From contig JAFQGN010000041.1 in the NCBI GenBank assembly GCA_017398245.1, positions 1 through 6,487 of the forward strand: a DNA stretch of 6,487 bases. The letters are read 5' to 3'. The translations under genes were made by a program, and so were the position numbers. The stretch's first letter is position 1. The number at the start of each line of letters is the position of its first letter. This document shows, piece after piece, positions 5,208 through 6,487 of the stretch. Source of the stretch: Clostridia bacterium (GTDB taxonomy: Bacteria; Bacillota_A; Clostridia; Christensenellales; Aristaeellaceae). Under the pieces are notes generated by a model. The model saw only the letters and a program-made list of their open reading frames with translations. It was not told the DNA's origin and did no database searches.

Positions 5208-5222
5208 CGTCCTATCATTATC

Positions 5223-6482
5223 TTACCCGTTGGTGCAGAACATGGATACGTCGAGCGTGGAGGCGCCGTCGCCCACGAGGGAGACCGCGCAATCGGCTGA
5301 AAACAGGCGCTTTGCGAGGGTATTGACTTCCTCGAGCGTGATGGCGTTGAGCTTTTCGATGACCTCGCTCTCGGTCTGGGTCTCGTTCAGAAGGAGCTTG
5401 CGCCGGCCGATGGAGTTCATGCGGCTGCCGGTGGTCTCCAGCCCGAGGATATAGGAGCCCTTGAGCTGCTCGCGCGCGGGCAGGAATTCTTCCATTGTCA
5501 GGCCGTTTTCGCGCAGGTCGTCCACCTCTTCGCGGATCATGCGCAAAACCTCGGGCGCGTTGTCGATAGATGCGCCGGCATAAACGGAGAGCATGCCTAC
5601 GTCCGGATAGGAGGCGGGATAGGAATAGACCGAATAGGCCATGCCGCTCTCCTCACGGATGCGCTGGAACAGGCGGGAGGACACTGCACCGCCGAAGACG
5701 GTGTTCAGAATGGAGACGGGGAAGACCTCTCGCGTGCCCTGGGCGACGCCCGGCCATGCAAGGCAGATATGGATCTGCTCGGTGTCCTTTTCGCGGCGCA
5801 CGACCTTGGCCGGGGGCATGACGGTGGCGCAGGAGGGCTCGGGCGCGCCGGTGCCCTGCCATGTGCCGTAGGCTTCCTCGGCCAGCCTGAGCAGCGTGTC
5901 CCAATGGTAATTGCCGGCCACGGAGAGCACGCAGTTTTCCGGCCGGTACATGCGGCGGTAGTAATCGAGAATCTGCTCGCGCGTGAGGGCCTTGAGGCCT
6001 TCTGCGGGGCCGAGGATGGGGCGGGCGAGGGCCTGTCCGTCCAGACGGGCTTCCATCAGAAGCTCGCTGACGAGATCCTCGGGCTGGTCTTCCGCCATGC
6101 CGATCTCCTCAAGCACGACGCCCTTTTCCCGGGCGATGTCCGCTTCGGTGAAGAGGGAATTGCGCACGATATCGGCGATGAGATCCATGGCCATGGGCAG
6201 GTGCTCGTCCACCACCTTGGCGTAGAAGCAGGTGCATTCCTTGGAGGTGAAGGCGTTCATGGAACCGCCGACGGCGTCCATCTCCTCGGCGATCTGGCGC
6301 GCGGTGCGCCGTTCGGTGCCCTTGAAGAGCATGTGTTCGATAAAATGGCTCACGCCGTTCTCAGGCTCGGTCTCGTAGAGGGAGCCGGATTTGACCCAAA
6401 GGCCGATGGACACGGAGCGGAAATGCGGGATGCGCTCCGCAATGATGCGCAGGCCGTTGGGCATGGTGATCTGGTCGTACAT
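5223..6482 (-). CDS. M16 family zinc metallopeptidase (pitrilysin / processing-peptidase type, 419 aa)
   Basis: This is a cytoplasmic zinc peptidase of the M16B type, related to mitochondrial processing peptidase and to Bacillus subtilis MlpA (YmxG). The inverted zinc motif HFIEH is at 46-50, with H46 and H50 as zinc ligands and E49 as the catalytic base. The third ligand is expected at E126 in GVVLEEIGMAED, 76 residues after H50, matching the family spacing. The N-terminal domain covers about residues 10-160. The C-terminal M16 domain covers about 165-345 and includes the conserved FQRIREESGMAYSVYSY (272-288). No signal peptide is seen, and the length is typical (about 410-420). The start MYDQITMPNGLRII aligns with MlpA-type N-termini. 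Only five bases are visible upstream, so the ribosome binding site is out of view and a slightly earlier start cannot be excluded. In many Firmicutes this gene follows pnp, which would lie to the right. The motif set is complete, so it should be active, but its substrates are unknown. Confidence 0.93.
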   Translation of the reverse strand: MYDQITMPNGLRIIAERIPHFRSVSIGLWVKSGSLYETEPENGVSHFIEHMLFKGTERRTARQIAEEMDAVGGSMNAFTSKECTCFYAKVVDEHLPMAMDLIADIVRNSLFTEADIAREKGVVLEEIGMAEDQPEDLVSELLMEARLDGQALARPILGPAEGLKALTREQILDYYRRMYRPENCVLSVAGNYHWDTLLRLAEEAYGTWQGTGAPEPSCATVMPPAKVVRREKDTEQIHICLAWPGVAQGTREVFPVSILNTVFGGAVSSRLFQRIREESGMAYSVYSYPASYPDVGMLSVYAGASIDNAPEVLRMIREEVDDLRENGLTMEEFLPAREQLKGSYILGLETTGSRMNSIGRRKLLLNETQTESEVIEKLNAITLEEVNTLAKRLFSADCAVSLVGDGASTLDVSMFCTNG

Positions 6483-6487
6483 GGAAA

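Noticed and set aside
4725..5300. Several short open frames (60-80 codons) on both strands in the prs-M16 gap
   Set aside because: Their translations repeat with the 110-base units, they overlap each other on both strands, they cross stem structures, and none has a convincing ribosome binding site.
1..6487. tRNA or rRNA genes and known riboswitches
   Set aside because: I looked for cloverleaf arms, conserved rRNA stretches and familiar aptamer cores in the gaps and saw none. A covariance-model scan could not be run.

Overview
The window looks like a piece of a GC-rich chromosome from a Clostridia-type Firmicute, probably a gut anaerobe. This rests on strong AGGAGG-type ribosome binding sites, a long clostridial-type PRPP synthetase, an M16 peptidase of the Bacillus MlpA/YmxG type, and a GC-rich gut-type GH36 alpha-galactosidase. 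It is an inference from gene content; there is no rRNA or other strict taxonomic marker.

Layout, left to right. The window opens with the last 42 codons of tag (3-methyladenine DNA glycosylase I, + strand). After 76 bases with a plausible promoter and a good Shine-Dalgarno site comes a complete cytoplasmic GH36 alpha-galactosidase (+). A GC-rich hairpin with a poor T-tract follows, then a small TIM-barrel amidohydrolase (+) with its own AGGAGG site. About 120 bases with promoter-like elements separate it from a long-type ribose-phosphate pyrophosphokinase (prs, +). At the right edge a complete M16 zinc peptidase gene reads leftwards (-) and converges on prs.

The 635-base convergent gap between prs and the M16 gene (4588-5222) holds no credible gene but is dense with structure. 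It contains a nested GC-rich inverted-repeat element, a strong two-way intrinsic terminator, and a degenerate tandem array with a period of about 110 bases. Two of the array units carry near-ideal G-quadruplex motifs followed by small GTCGGC-NNN-GCCGAC hairpins. The gap ends in a perfect 20-bp inverted repeat 15 bases beyond the M16 stop codon. This array is the least explained and most interesting part of the window.

The genes do not form one obvious pathway. Tag repairs alkylated DNA. The galactosidase would release galactose from imported alpha-galactosides. The amidohydrolase is of unknown substrate. Prs makes PRPP for nucleotide, His and Trp synthesis. The M16 enzyme is a processing-type peptidase. 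No transporter or sugar regulator sits beside the galactosidase, so it appears to be a stand-alone unit. Codon use in the galactosidase and prs is strongly biased (Arg almost always CGC), whereas the amidohydrolase uses CGG and AGG freely. This suggests high expression of the first two.
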